Source of the DNA: JACKDX01 sp964640175
Lineage (GTDB): Bacteria; Myxococcota_A; Polyangia; Polyangiales; GCA-016699535
Direction: 5' to 3'
DNA length: 64,000 nt
Assembly (NCBI GenBank): GCA_964640175.1
Contig: CAZXFW010000013.1
Coordinates: 1 to 64,000, forward strand
A program made the position numbers and the translations under genes. This document shows, in pieces, positions 17,361 to 25,679 of the stretch. The first letter of the stretch is position 1. Each line of letters starts with the position of its first letter. The notes under the pieces are model-generated. The model made no database searches. It saw nothing but the letters and a program-made list of their open reading frames with translations, and was not told the origin of the DNA.

Positions 17361-17465
17361 TTTCATAGTGCAATAGGCTCTAGCGAGGATATTCCATTGG
17401 GCAATAGTTTGGTATGCTCCCGATGGCATTCGAGCTGGTATGTCAATCGCTGGGGGGAGGACGCC

Positions 17466-18800
17466 ATGAGATTGGGTAGAGCGATCATCGTCGTGCTTGC
17501 TGGAGCGTTGTTTATTGCAGGGAGCTTGAAAGTCGTTGACACTCTCGCTCAGGATTCAAAAGCGCAGTTGCGTGGAGGCGGCAAGGGACCGCATGGCGCA
17601 CTCGAAGAGGACAAACAGCAAGCCATGCTTACGCCATGGCTTAAGCATGTCAGAGAAGTTTCTGTGCCACGAGGGGTTGCCCCAGGATTTTGGCAAAGTC
17701 TTGTCCCTTTAGACAATCCAGGCACTGCAGTGCAAGTCGCATTAGGGCAGAAATTGTTTTTTGAGCCTAAGCTCTCCAAAGATGGAACAGTGTCATGTGC
17801 GACCTGTCATGACGCAAGCCGAGGATTTGCAGATCAACGCAATACTTCCGAAGGCATTCGTGATCAAATTGGCCAGCGTAATGCTCCTACCACCATGAAT
17901 GCTGTTTTCTTTCAAACGCAGTTCTTGGATGGCCGCGCAATTTCATTAGAAGATCAAGCAAAATTGCCCATTATTAATCCTATTGAAATGGGCATGCCGG
18001 ATGGTGAAGCCGCTGTTCAAGCGATTGCGGGAGATCCGTCCTATCAAGCAGAGTTCAAAGCAGCTTATGGACGTGCGCCCAACTATGACGATGTAGGCCG
18101 TGCGATTGCAGCCTTTGAACGTACGTTAATCTTCATGGATGCTCCGCTGGATCGATTTCTTAAAGGAGATCGCAACGCCATTAGCGAAGATGCTCAAGCA
18201 GGTTGGGCACTCTTTAATGGTAAAGCGCGATGTGTCAGCTGTCATCAAATGAGTAGTTCCAGTCCGCTTGGCTCGGATAACCGGTTTCACAATATTGGTG
18301 TCTCTGCTCGGCACCAGGATTTTGAAAAACTGGCTGTGAATGCATTTAAAAGCCTTGCCAAAGACAGTTCGCAGGAAGCGATAGATCGCCTTGCGTTAGA
18401 AACTAACCTTTCTGAGTTAGGTAGATTTGTGGTCACTCGTAACCGTGCTGATATCGGAGCATTCAAGACATCTCAACTGCGAAACGTAGGTGTGACGGGG
18501 CCTTACATGCACGATGGTTCTTTAGCGACGCTGTGGGATGTTGTGGATCATTACAACAAGGGGGGAGAGGCTAATCCTTTTTTGGATGGCGGTATTGAGC
18601 CGTTGGCACTCACAGACACGGAAGTCGATCAGCTTGTCGCTTTCATGTTCAGCCTTACCGACGACCGACTGGCTAAGCAGAATGAAGTGGAATTGGCACA
18701 TCAACGTACGCTGGCAGCCAAGCAGCGGCCGTTTAAGGATATCAAGGCGGCTAATCGTGAAATCTTGCCTTTCGAGGCGCGAATGAAAGGAGGCAAGTAA
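17466..18800 (+). CDS. di-haem cytochrome c peroxidase / MauG family protein
   Basis: The ATG at 17466 has a GGGGGAGG ribosome binding site and yields a 444-residue protein with a signal peptide (VVLAGALFIAGSLKVVDTLAQ). An upstream frame from 17397 lacks these. Two haem sites are present: CATCH (first Cys at residue 111) and CVSCH (first Cys at residue 256). The family phrases LGQKLFFEPKLSKDGTVSC, RNAPTTMNAVF, LDGRA and GPYMHDGSLATLWDVV are all there. Members reduce peroxide or carry out MauG-type oxidations in the periplasm. The next gene starts one base after the stop, followed by a monohaem cytochrome gene that could be its electron partner. Confidence 0.93.
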   Translation: MRLGRAIIVVLAGALFIAGSLKVVDTLAQDSKAQLRGGGKGPHGALEEDKQQAMLTPWLKHVREVSVPRGVAPGFWQSLVPLDNPGTAVQVALGQKLFFEPKLSKDGTVSCATCHDASRGFADQRNTSEGIRDQIGQRNAPTTMNAVFFQTQFLDGRAISLEDQAKLPIINPIEMGMPDGEAAVQAIAGDPSYQAEFKAAYGRAPNYDDVGRAIAAFERTLIFMDAPLDRFLKGDRNAISEDAQAGWALFNGKARCVSCHQMSSSSPLGSDNRFHNIGVSARHQDFEKLAVNAFKSLAKDSSQEAIDRLALETNLSELGRFVVTRNRADIGAFKTSQLRNVGVTGPYMHDGSLATLWDVVDHYNKGGEANPFLDGGIEPLALTDTEVDQLVAFMFSLTDDRLAKQNEVELAHQRTLAAKQRPFKDIKAANREILPFEARMKGGK

Positions 18801-18801
18801 G

Positions 18802-19941
18802 ATGACGACTCGCAAAAAACCACTAGGCGTAAAGAGCATTGAAACCCGCCACTATGAAGAGCGGGCTGAGCTTTTTGCCGCACTCAAATCACTCGACCGT
18901 CGTTCTTTTATGAAGGTGTCTGCTGCAGCCATGGGCGCTGTGTTGGCCAAAGGCATACTTCCGCCTCATTCGTTTCAGCCGGTGACGGTTAAGGCTCAAG
19001 GGAAAGGAACAGAAAACTCAGGGTTTACCTTTGCTTATATTTCAGATTCGCATTTGTATGAGCGTAAGCTCAACGAGCGTTTTATCAATCAGCTATTACG
19101 TGCCGTGGATGACATCAATGCCATGGATCCTCAGCCGGACTTTGTTCTGTATGGAGGCGATCTTGCTCAGCTTGGACAACCCGCGGAGTTAAAGATGGGC
19201 GCTGAAATCCTCAAACACGTCAAAGCTCCGTTACGCATGATGGTGGGTGAGCATGATTGGTATCTGGACATGGGTGAGAAGTGGCAAGAGCTTTTTGGCA
19301 AGCCGACCTATTCATTTGATCACAAAGGCACCCATATCGTGGTGCTCAACAGCGTGGTCGAAAAAGATTTTTGGACAGCACGCAAACTTACGCCCATGCA
19401 GCGCATGCTAACTGTGGCAGGGTTGGATAACAGTGTGCAAAGCCCGTTTAGCGTAGGAGAAGTGCAGCGCGCATGGCTTAAGGAAGATTTGGCAAAGGTG
19501 CCCAAGCATACCCCCTTGATCGTGTTTTCCCATTCGCCGTTGTACAAGCTTTATAAGCCGTGGAATTTTTGGACAGACGATGCGGATGAAGTTCAACAAC
19601 TGTTGAGGCCGTTTCGTTCTGTTGCAGTGATTCACGGGCATACCCATCAGGTGCTCACTAACCGCATTGGTAACATTCAGTTCCATGGCATGCTGTCCAC
19701 AGCGTGGCCTTGGCCCTATGCCCCTGAGGGTATTCCTGCGCTCACTGTCCAAATGGGAAGGCCTGATCCTTTCAATCCGCACGATGGCTTGGGAGATGGT
19801 TCTGTGTCAGTGCATCCTGACGGCATGGTCGATAAGCTTTACAACTTGTGGAACCGAAACCCTATGACGGTTTCAAGCGCCTACCTCAAATCCAATGGCG
19901 CCAAAGACAAACCGGCCAGCCCAACCTTGAGTAGCTACTAA
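18802..19941 (+). CDS. Tat-exported calcineurin-like metallophosphoesterase
   Basis: A 379-residue protein. A long n-region precedes DRRSFMKVSAAAMGAVLAKG, a twin-arginine signal, so the folded enzyme should reach the periplasm. The metal-binding motifs of the calcineurin-like family follow in order: ISDSHLYE, YGGDLAQLG, GEHDWY, VFSHSPLY and HGHTHQ. The substrate could be a phosphodiester or phosphomonoester. The start has AAAGGAGG upstream and lies one base after the di-haem peroxidase stop; the cytochrome c gene follows 21 bases later. A co-functional set of peroxidase, phosphoesterase and cytochrome is implied by this packing. Confidence 0.93.
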   Translation: MTTRKKPLGVKSIETRHYEERAELFAALKSLDRRSFMKVSAAAMGAVLAKGILPPHSFQPVTVKAQGKGTENSGFTFAYISDSHLYERKLNERFINQLLRAVDDINAMDPQPDFVLYGGDLAQLGQPAELKMGAEILKHVKAPLRMMVGEHDWYLDMGEKWQELFGKPTYSFDHKGTHIVVLNSVVEKDFWTARKLTPMQRMLTVAGLDNSVQSPFSVGEVQRAWLKEDLAKVPKHTPLIVFSHSPLYKLYKPWNFWTDDADEVQQLLRPFRSVAVIHGHTHQVLTNRIGNIQFHGMLSTAWPWPYAPEGIPALTVQMGRPDPFNPHDGLGDGSVSVHPDGMVDKLYNLWNRNPMTVSSAYLKSNGAKDKPASPTLSSY

Positions 19942-19962
19942 GAACCAGCCATGGAGAACCAC

Positions 19963-20631
19963 ATGACAACTCCTAAGAAACGACTGATGTGTTCAATGGG
20001 TCTTTCGTTGTTGCTTGCGTGTCCAACGTCGGAAACTAAAAAAGACGAAGCCAAAGAAGAAAGGGCGGCCCCTTCCAAGAAAGAAGTCGAGGTGTTGTTG
20101 TGTGACGGGAAGACCAAAACCGTCGTCACCACAGACACTCCGGGGACAACGATTGCGGGCGCACTGATGACAGAATGGCTTCGTAAAAATCCCAATGCGA
20201 ATTGGGAATCAGAAGAGCGGGAGAGACACACCTTGCAGCCGGCTTCGGACAACAAAGAACTCGTGGGCGAAGTGAATGGACAAACGTACGGGAGAGTCAC
20301 CGCGCAAGACGTTGCGTTATGGAAAGCAGAGACAGAGCGTGTGGCGGTTGCAGGATCTGAGGTGTTTCACAGCGCCGAGAAGTTAGGAAGCACGATAGGC
20401 GTCTCGTGTGACATGTGCCATCCACATGCTGCCAATACACACCCTGAAACCTACCCCAAGTTTCAAGTCCAGCTTGGACGTGTTGCACTGCTACGTGACA
20501 TGATCAACTGGTGCATTGAGCACCCTGTGCGTGGCAAGCCACTTGCTTCGGACGATCCAAAAATGCGTGCGATGGAAGCCTATATTCTTGCACAACGGAC
20601 AGGCAAGACTCTTCAGTACGGCAAGCACTGA
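19963..20631 (+). CDS. monohaem cytochrome c lipoprotein-like
   Basis: The ATG at 19963 is preferred to one at 19951 because GGAG lies seven bases before it. The 222-residue product opens with a hydrophobic stretch ending LSLLLACPTS, a likely lipoprotein signal. A Lys/Glu-rich linker follows, then a C-terminal cytochrome c domain with CDMCH (first Cys at residue 149). Residues after the haem site (VQLGRVALLRDMINWCIEHPVRGKPL, seen as LRDMINWCIEHPVRGKPL) resemble SoxA-like and related c-type cytochromes, whose distal part has a conserved W-C-x(2)-NP or HP element. It probably carries electrons for the di-haem peroxidase encoded two genes upstream. Confidence 0.85.
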   Translation: MTTPKKRLMCSMGLSLLLACPTSETKKDEAKEERAAPSKKEVEVLLCDGKTKTVVTTDTPGTTIAGALMTEWLRKNPNANWESEERERHTLQPASDNKELVGEVNGQTYGRVTAQDVALWKAETERVAVAGSEVFHSAEKLGSTIGVSCDMCHPHAANTHPETYPKFQVQLGRVALLRDMINWCIEHPVRGKPLASDDPKMRAMEAYILAQRTGKTLQYGKH

Positions 20632-20751
20632 TTGCATGGGTGGCAGCCGCCGCTGTTCATGCCAGATATGGAGCCAAGTGCTTGAGTTTTGTTATTGAAA
20701 TTGTTCATTAATTTCATGTTGCGCCGCCGAAAGAACCTGCTAACACCTCCT

Positions 20752-22731
20752 ATGCTTCGTTGGGCGCTGCTGGGCATAGTGATCGGGGGGCTGGCGTGTC
20801 GGCAGCCACAAGACTCAGTTGATACAAAGACCAATTCTCAACAGAATACTATTTCGTGGGTCGTACACGAGTTTACGCCCCAACAGTCCGTTCCTGTGTA
20901 CGGGTTTGAGGATCGCACAGGTGCATTGCGTGTTTTGAAAGAGACGACAGCTGCGCTGTATGTCTATACGGGGGTAGAAGCAGAGGTTTTGGGGCAATCC
21001 TGGCGGTTGGTCACAGAAGCGTCTCCTTCGGATACGCCGCCCGATCCAAGTATGTGGCGCTTTATTAAAGGAGATGCCCCAGGCACTAGTTCACAGACAG
21101 GGACGACATCTTGGAGCATCGCTGTACAAGGACGTGTTCATTGTCCGGTATTTTCTATTCAATCTCACGCGCGCCCATTTCAGGTGTCCCTTGAGGGAGT
21201 TTCACGAGCGACACTGCCACTTTCTGCGAATTGGCAACTTTGGTTTGATGAGTATGGTGAGCTTCGTTTAGGTTCCAGTGCATGCCAGCGCAATGTGCAA
21301 CTTGCACGTGATTATATCGCCAAGCGGACTGCAGGGTTTTACACCACAGGATTGGCTGCAGCAGTGGCAGCGTTTATGCAGAAACATCAATCACCTTTTA
21401 TGGTGTCAGACGATTCCACCAATCAGGTTAAAAAGGCCGCAGCCTATCAACTTCAGGCTCGTGGGTTACTTAACAAAGAGGGAAATGAGCTTTTGCCAGT
21501 TGATGAAGCCCTCTGGGCCGAAGTTGCCGCACGTGCCAGCCGTAGTCTAACTTCCTATACGTTCCATGGGCTTACTCAGGACCCTAATCAAGAGCTAAGC
21601 CGTCTTACCAACTCACAAGCGTTTGCCGAAGTGCTTCAAGAGACTCCGGCAAGCGATGGTTTCATTCAACTACAGCATCACGGACATATCTGGGTTCCGC
21701 TGATGACATTGCTTAATCATGGTAGGAATACTCAGGGACAAAGTTACCTTCAGGCTTTGATTTCTTCCACAGGACTGAACGTCAGTGACATGTCTCCCGG
21801 ATCTATACGCGCCATGGATTTATTGATAGCGGATGGCGCTGTGGCCATGATGGGACAAAAGTATGTCGCAACGTTGCTTGGACAGGATGCTCTTCCCAAA
21901 GTGGCTCGTTGGGCAGGGTTGCTTGCTTCCTATTATGGGCTAGGTGACGCTGAGCGTGTGGCGCAGCAGTTTGAGTTGCCAAGTGTCATGGTCGCAGTGG
22001 ATGATCGGCATCTGAACGTGGCTAGTTCGGGTGCAGGGCTCCAAAGATTCGCAGAAAGCTTTGTCCTTCCGCAGCTTGCGAACATTGAGGGTCTACGTGC
22101 GGTTGTTGGTGTGGGATCCGGATCCGGTGGGCTTGAAAGAATGATCTACGATCGATTTGGGACAGGCATTGATATTTTTGGTTCGGACCTCGATGAACAA
22201 GATAGCGAAGGCCGTCATTCTCTTGAAGTGGCACGAGAAGCGTTGGCAGACATTGTTCCTGCCTCACGAATCTTTGCAGCGGATATCCGAGATCCGCAAA
22301 ACTTAGTGCAGCGCCTTCGCGAGCAATACAGGGAAGAAGGATTAAGTGATGCAGAAATTAATGATCGAGTTGCACACATGGCTGTGACCAGTGGATTTAT
22401 CACGCATGAACCGCGATCGTTCAGTCCTTCTGAAGTGACTACCATGCTCAATGGATATGCAAGCTATATTCCGCATTTCATTTTGTTGGAAATTCCATTG
22501 GTGGACCCGGCAGTACATGCGCTTCAACCCGATGCACACTTCGGTGTCGAGATAGGGACATTCCATCTCGCTTCAGGGCAAACGATTCGTCCACTTGAGC
22601 AATGGTATTCGATCATTGCAGCGTCAAACTATCGAATTGTTGCTGAGGCATCGTTTAACAAGATCTGGAATCCAAACACCAACCGTTACGACATTCCGAC
22701 GTATGTAGGGCTTCATCTTTCGACACAATAG
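20752..22731 (+). CDS. exported protein with SH3-like N-terminus and methyltransferase-like C-terminus
   Basis: With the ATG at 20752 this is a 659-residue protein beginning with a hydrophobic segment ending GIVIGGLAC, a signal peptide with a possible lipidation Cys at residue 16. Alternative starts at 20689 (TTG) and 20716 (ATG) add a basic n-region. Residues 40-90 (VPVYGFEDRTGALRVL ... SWRLV) look like an SH3-like beta barrel. A helical middle follows. Near the end, VVGVGSGSGG (residues 451-460), then IFGSDLDEQ and IFAADIRDPQNL, match motifs I-III of class I SAM methyltransferases. No such domain is expected outside the cytoplasm, where SAM is absent. The function is unknown and the fold assignment is by motif only. 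Confidence 0.7.
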   Translation: MLRWALLGIVIGGLACRQPQDSVDTKTNSQQNTISWVVHEFTPQQSVPVYGFEDRTGALRVLKETTAALYVYTGVEAEVLGQSWRLVTEASPSDTPPDPSMWRFIKGDAPGTSSQTGTTSWSIAVQGRVHCPVFSIQSHARPFQVSLEGVSRATLPLSANWQLWFDEYGELRLGSSACQRNVQLARDYIAKRTAGFYTTGLAAAVAAFMQKHQSPFMVSDDSTNQVKKAAAYQLQARGLLNKEGNELLPVDEALWAEVAARASRSLTSYTFHGLTQDPNQELSRLTNSQAFAEVLQETPASDGFIQLQHHGHIWVPLMTLLNHGRNTQGQSYLQALISSTGLNVSDMSPGSIRAMDLLIADGAVAMMGQKYVATLLGQDALPKVARWAGLLASYYGLGDAERVAQQFELPSVMVAVDDRHLNVASSGAGLQRFAESFVLPQLANIEGLRAVVGVGSGSGGLERMIYDRFGTGIDIFGSDLDEQDSEGRHSLEVAREALADIVPASRIFAADIRDPQNLVQRLREQYREEGLSDAEINDRVAHMAVTSGFITHEPRSFSPSEVTTMLNGYASYIPHFILLEIPLVDPAVHALQPDAHFGVEIGTFHLASGQTIRPLEQWYSIIAASNYRIVAEASFNKIWNPNTNRYDIPTYVGLHLSTQ

Positions 22732-22756
22732 CTCTGGACTTCTTCGAGCGAAAGTC

Positions 22757-22772
22757 TGGCACAGATTATGCT
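22757..22772 (+). promoter_or_regulatory. candidate sigma-54 (-24/-12) promoter of the serine protease gene
   Basis: TGGCACAGATTATGCT matches the -24/-12 consensus TGGCAC-N5-TTGC(A/T). The invariant GG (22758-22759) and GC (22770-22771) are exactly ten bases apart. Transcription would start near 22783, about 40 bases before the ATG at 22825. Sigma-54 promoters need an enhancer-binding activator, so expression would be conditional. Confidence 0.5.
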
Positions 22773-22824
22773 TAACGTTTGTGCAGTGCCTGACCAACTC
22801 AGGCCGTGCACATGAGAGTTATTG

Positions 22825-23808
22825 ATGTCAACTACGTCTAATTTATTGAAACTATTGATTGTATGTGGACTGGTGGGCTGTGCGGTCGATGGGGCCGAAG
22901 GTGCCCCCTTGGGCACAGAGGACCCCAATGCCTTAAAAAATGGTGTCAATGGCGGCAGCCCCAATACCGTGATGATTGAGGTTCCCTATGAACGCCCTTC
23001 GGAAAGGCCCGGTTATGGGACGCCGATTAAAGCCACGGGCGTGCGGATAGGCGCTTGCACGGTACTGACGGCAGCGCATGTGGTGATGTCTGCCATGGAT
23101 TATGCACCCCCTCCAGGCTCACCGACCAAGCCAGGGTGGCTGTTAAACTGGGCTCAAGCCAAGGTCTACAGCATGGTTGCAGATGGTGGACTGGATTATT
23201 CACGTATCGGCCAGGTGATTCCCAATGCGTTGGCTGTGCATCCTTCTGTTTGGGATCGAGAGGAAGTGTCGAATCAGTACAATCAACCCACTGTCGTACA
23301 AGGCGAATGGCCGCCGGTGGACAGCATGTTTGATATTGCAGTGCTCAAGGTTCTTTCTTTACCCAACCCCGGGACCAATCGACTGCCAACACTTGCAGAT
23401 ATGCCACCCATCCTTAACTCACAACTTTCAGTCGATGGAAATAAATTCGATCCGAACGATCGATGGCGTTACGTGATACGCCAAACGCAGTCTGTGAAGA
23501 TGCAAGGCAGCTCAAAAGACGCTCCGTTTCCTAGTTTTTATACCGATGAAGTTCTGGATCAGGGAAACAGCGGTGGCCCCGTTTACACTCGAGGACTCAT
23601 TAACAACTTGGATACCACCACGCTGTATGGGCTTCTCAGCGGGAACCGAGCTATTCTTTCTCGATCATTGCCTTTCTTTAGCCAGGTCACCGTGGCTGTA
23701 CGGGTAGATGGTGCGGTTGCCTATAAAGGTATTCCAATTAAAACATGGATTCAGAGCATCAAGAATCAACACGAGACTGACCAAGCGTGTTTCCGGTTTC
23801 CTAACTAG
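22825..23808 (+). CDS. trypsin-like serine protease lipoprotein
   Basis: The ATG at 22825 opens a lipoprotein signal (LLKLLIVCGLVGCAVDG, good lipobox LVGC). The mature 300 residues carry a chymotrypsin-fold catalytic triad: His in CTVLTAAHVV, Asp in MFDIAVLKV, and Ser in DQGNSGGPVYTRG. It would be anchored on the outer membrane or cell surface and cleave proteins there, with specificity unknown. A candidate sigma-54 promoter lies at 22757-22772. The last eight bases overlap the end of the convergent MYXO-CTERM gene. It may be involved in nutrient or prey protein digestion, by analogy with myxobacterial exoenzymes. Confidence 0.9.
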   Translation: MSTTSNLLKLLIVCGLVGCAVDGAEGAPLGTEDPNALKNGVNGGSPNTVMIEVPYERPSERPGYGTPIKATGVRIGACTVLTAAHVVMSAMDYAPPPGSPTKPGWLLNWAQAKVYSMVADGGLDYSRIGQVIPNALAVHPSVWDREEVSNQYNQPTVVQGEWPPVDSMFDIAVLKVLSLPNPGTNRLPTLADMPPILNSQLSVDGNKFDPNDRWRYVIRQTQSVKMQGSSKDAPFPSFYTDEVLDQGNSGGPVYTRGLINNLDTTTLYGLLSGNRAILSRSLPFFSQVTVAVRVDGAVAYKGIPIKTWIQSIKNQHETDQACFRFPN

Positions 23809-25579
23809 AATGCTGATCGCGCTCTCGAACGATCAGCCATCCCACTAGGGCTAAGAGGAGCCACGTCAAAGCTGGCAACATGGGCTCATGGCGGCTGACT
23901 GAGCAACCGCTACTCCCCGCACTTTCAGGGCCGCCGTCTTTTCCTGCATCCAATGAGGGAGCCGCATCAGGAGGGGAGCTTGCGTCTGGATCGTCATCCC
24001 TATCGTCGGGAATCCCGTCATGATCTGAGTCAACTTTACACTCAGTTTCATAGCAAATCTGATTCAAATCTGTGCAGTCTCCATGAGCTATACACTCCAC
24101 GCATACGCCAGGCGTTCCATGGGAAAGATCGCAGTGGGGCGTTAATTCTTCACAATCGTCATCATTAATGCAACCTGTGACACATGTATGAGAGGCTACG
24201 TGGCAGGCATCGCCGCTGTTGCAATCGCCGCGTTCAGTGCAGTCTACGCACATCGGGTTTGATCCACTTTCGTCACAGGCGTTCGTTGCGCCGCTTCCAC
24301 TTCCCGTGCAGCCTGTGTCTGTATTGCCACTGGTGTCGTCTTGACAGCTTGCCACACAGGTGGTGCCACTCGACGTGTCACAGAATGGTGTACCTCCAGA
24401 ACATCCTGTATCGGCACTTGTTCCTGTGGCATCATCAAGGCAGTTGGCGCAAACTCCTGGCTCGCCTTCGCTGCCTGTGCAGAGTGATGAGGTGCATTGC
24501 GAGGGGTACTCGCAGGGGTAGGCCAGGCTGTCAGGCTCACTCAGGCAGGAGCTATGACAACCATCTCCATCAGCATTACCGCCATCATCACAGCCTTCCC
24601 AGGGTTCGATGGTGTTGTTTCCACAGTAGACTGCTACAAGGCCATCCGATGTGGTGGGTGTTTGCCCGACATCTCCAAAGGAGCCGCAGTTGCCCGTTGC
24701 TCCGCCGTCCACCACTTTAATGCAGATGCCACTGCTGGTGCTCGCAGCTACTTTAACCCAGCCACCACTACCGCCTCCGCCGTCGTCATTCTGGTTGTTT
24801 CCGATGCCACCAGAGGCTCCTAGAGTTCCGTTACAAATGAAATTATCTGCCACCACTATAACACTGCCGCCTGCACCCCCGCCGCCTGCACTGTTACCTC
24901 CAAAGGTGCCATCATCACCGTTCGCACTGACCGTGCCTTCAATGGTGATGCTCGGTGCAGAAAGCACAAGGATGCCACCACCCGTACCGCCGCCAGCGCC
25001 GTTGCCTCGGCCACCGCCGCCGCCAGCGCCCATGGTAGCATCAGTAACACTGGCACTTCCGTAAGCACTTCCTCCAGTACTCGCTGTGCCAGCGCAGTTA
25101 TTGTTAGGCGTTCCTACATGGCCCGCGCCTGCATGACCACCGCCACCACCTCCACCGCCTGCAACGGTAGCACCGCCTCCGCCGCCATTGGTTGACGGAG
25201 GTGCATCGCCTGGCTCACCTCCGGCGGCTATTCCAGCGCCTCCCGGATAGCCAGCGCCATCGGCATAGATACTTGAGGTTCCATCCACAGTGATAGAAAC
25301 ACGTGCACGCAAAAAGAGCCGGCCTGTGGTTCCCATGGTGTTGTATGGAGTTACTTGTAAGGTGCCGCCATTGATGACGGAGATGTTGTCGTAAACTTGT
25401 TCTCCATCCAGGGTTTGTAAGCCGCTATTGATGACAAGATCTTCTCCTACCAGGAAAGTTCGAGCTGTGTGTGTGTTGGGCCCACTAGAAGAAGGAGGCG
25501 TTTCTTTATCTGCAGTGCATCCTGCGATTACCAGTAGAAGAACGGTTGTAACGCGCTTTAAAATGATCGTCTGGTTCAT
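23801..25579 (-). CDS. MYXO-CTERM surface protein with Gly-rich region and DUF4215-type repeat
   Basis: Starting at the ATG near 25579 the protein has about 592 residues and a lipoprotein-like signal (TTVLLLVIAGCTAD). A Gly-rich beta-helix-like region (residues 75-290) is full of GGGGG runs. NNTIEPWEGCDDGGNADGDG is a DUF4215-type repeat. A Cys-rich region follows with repeated phrases such as CDTSSGTTCVASCQDDTSG. DSDHDGIPDDRDDDPD is a TSP3-like calcium motif. The C-terminus has a Gly-Cys-Ser, a hydrophobic helix (LPALTWLLLALVGWLIV) and a basic tail RERD, matching the MYXO-CTERM sorting signal. It is probably displayed on the cell surface. A longer frame from a TTG at 25666 would bury the signal. 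Confidence 0.85.
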   Translation of the reverse strand: MNQTIILKRVTTVLLLVIAGCTADKETPPSSSGPNTHTARTFLVGEDLVINSGLQTLDGEQVYDNISVINGGTLQVTPYNTMGTTGRLFLRARVSITVDGTSSIYADGAGYPGGAGIAAGGEPGDAPPSTNGGGGGATVAGGGGGGGGHAGAGHVGTPNNNCAGTASTGGSAYGSASVTDATMGAGGGGGRGNGAGGGTGGGILVLSAPSITIEGTVSANGDDGTFGGNSAGGGGAGGSVIVVADNFICNGTLGASGGIGNNQNDDGGGGSGGWVKVAASTSSGICIKVVDGGATGNCGSFGDVGQTPTTSDGLVAVYCGNNTIEPWEGCDDGGNADGDGCHSSCLSEPDSLAYPCEYPSQCTSSLCTGSEGEPGVCANCLDDATGTSADTGCSGGTPFCDTSSGTTCVASCQDDTSGNTDTGCTGSGSGATNACDESGSNPMCVDCTERGDCNSGDACHVASHTCVTGCINDDDCEELTPHCDLSHGTPGVCVECIAHGDCTDLNQICYETECKVDSDHDGIPDDRDDDPDASSPPDAAPSLDAGKDGGPESAGSSGCSVSRHEPMLPALTWLLLALVGWLIVRERDQHSS

Positions 25580-25630
25580 CGAATAAACATTCTTTAATAA
25601 GCCACATTGCACACGTGGCTCAACATCAAT

Positions 25631-25655
25631 TGTCAAATCATACGTCGATTTGACA
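25631..25655. promoter_or_regulatory. 9-7-9 inverted repeat, possible operator
   Basis: TGTCAAATC (25631-25639) and GATTTGACA (25647-25655) form a perfect inverted repeat around a 7-base spacer. It lies between the 5'-nucleotidase stop at 25680 and the start of the MYXO-CTERM gene on the same strand. On the minus strand one arm contains a TTGACA that could be a -35 box, although no good -10 box follows at the right distance. It could be an operator or part of a terminator; there is no T-run to favour the latter. Confidence 0.4.
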
Positions 25656-25679
25656 GCACCTCGCAACTCTTAGGGATAG

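Noticed and set aside
24184..24720. A 178-residue open frame on the plus strand opposite the MYXO-CTERM protein gene
   Set aside because: It is a shadow of the Cys/Gly-rich coding sequence: odd composition (many Arg, His and Cys), no ribosome binding site, and the minus frame has a clear domain order.
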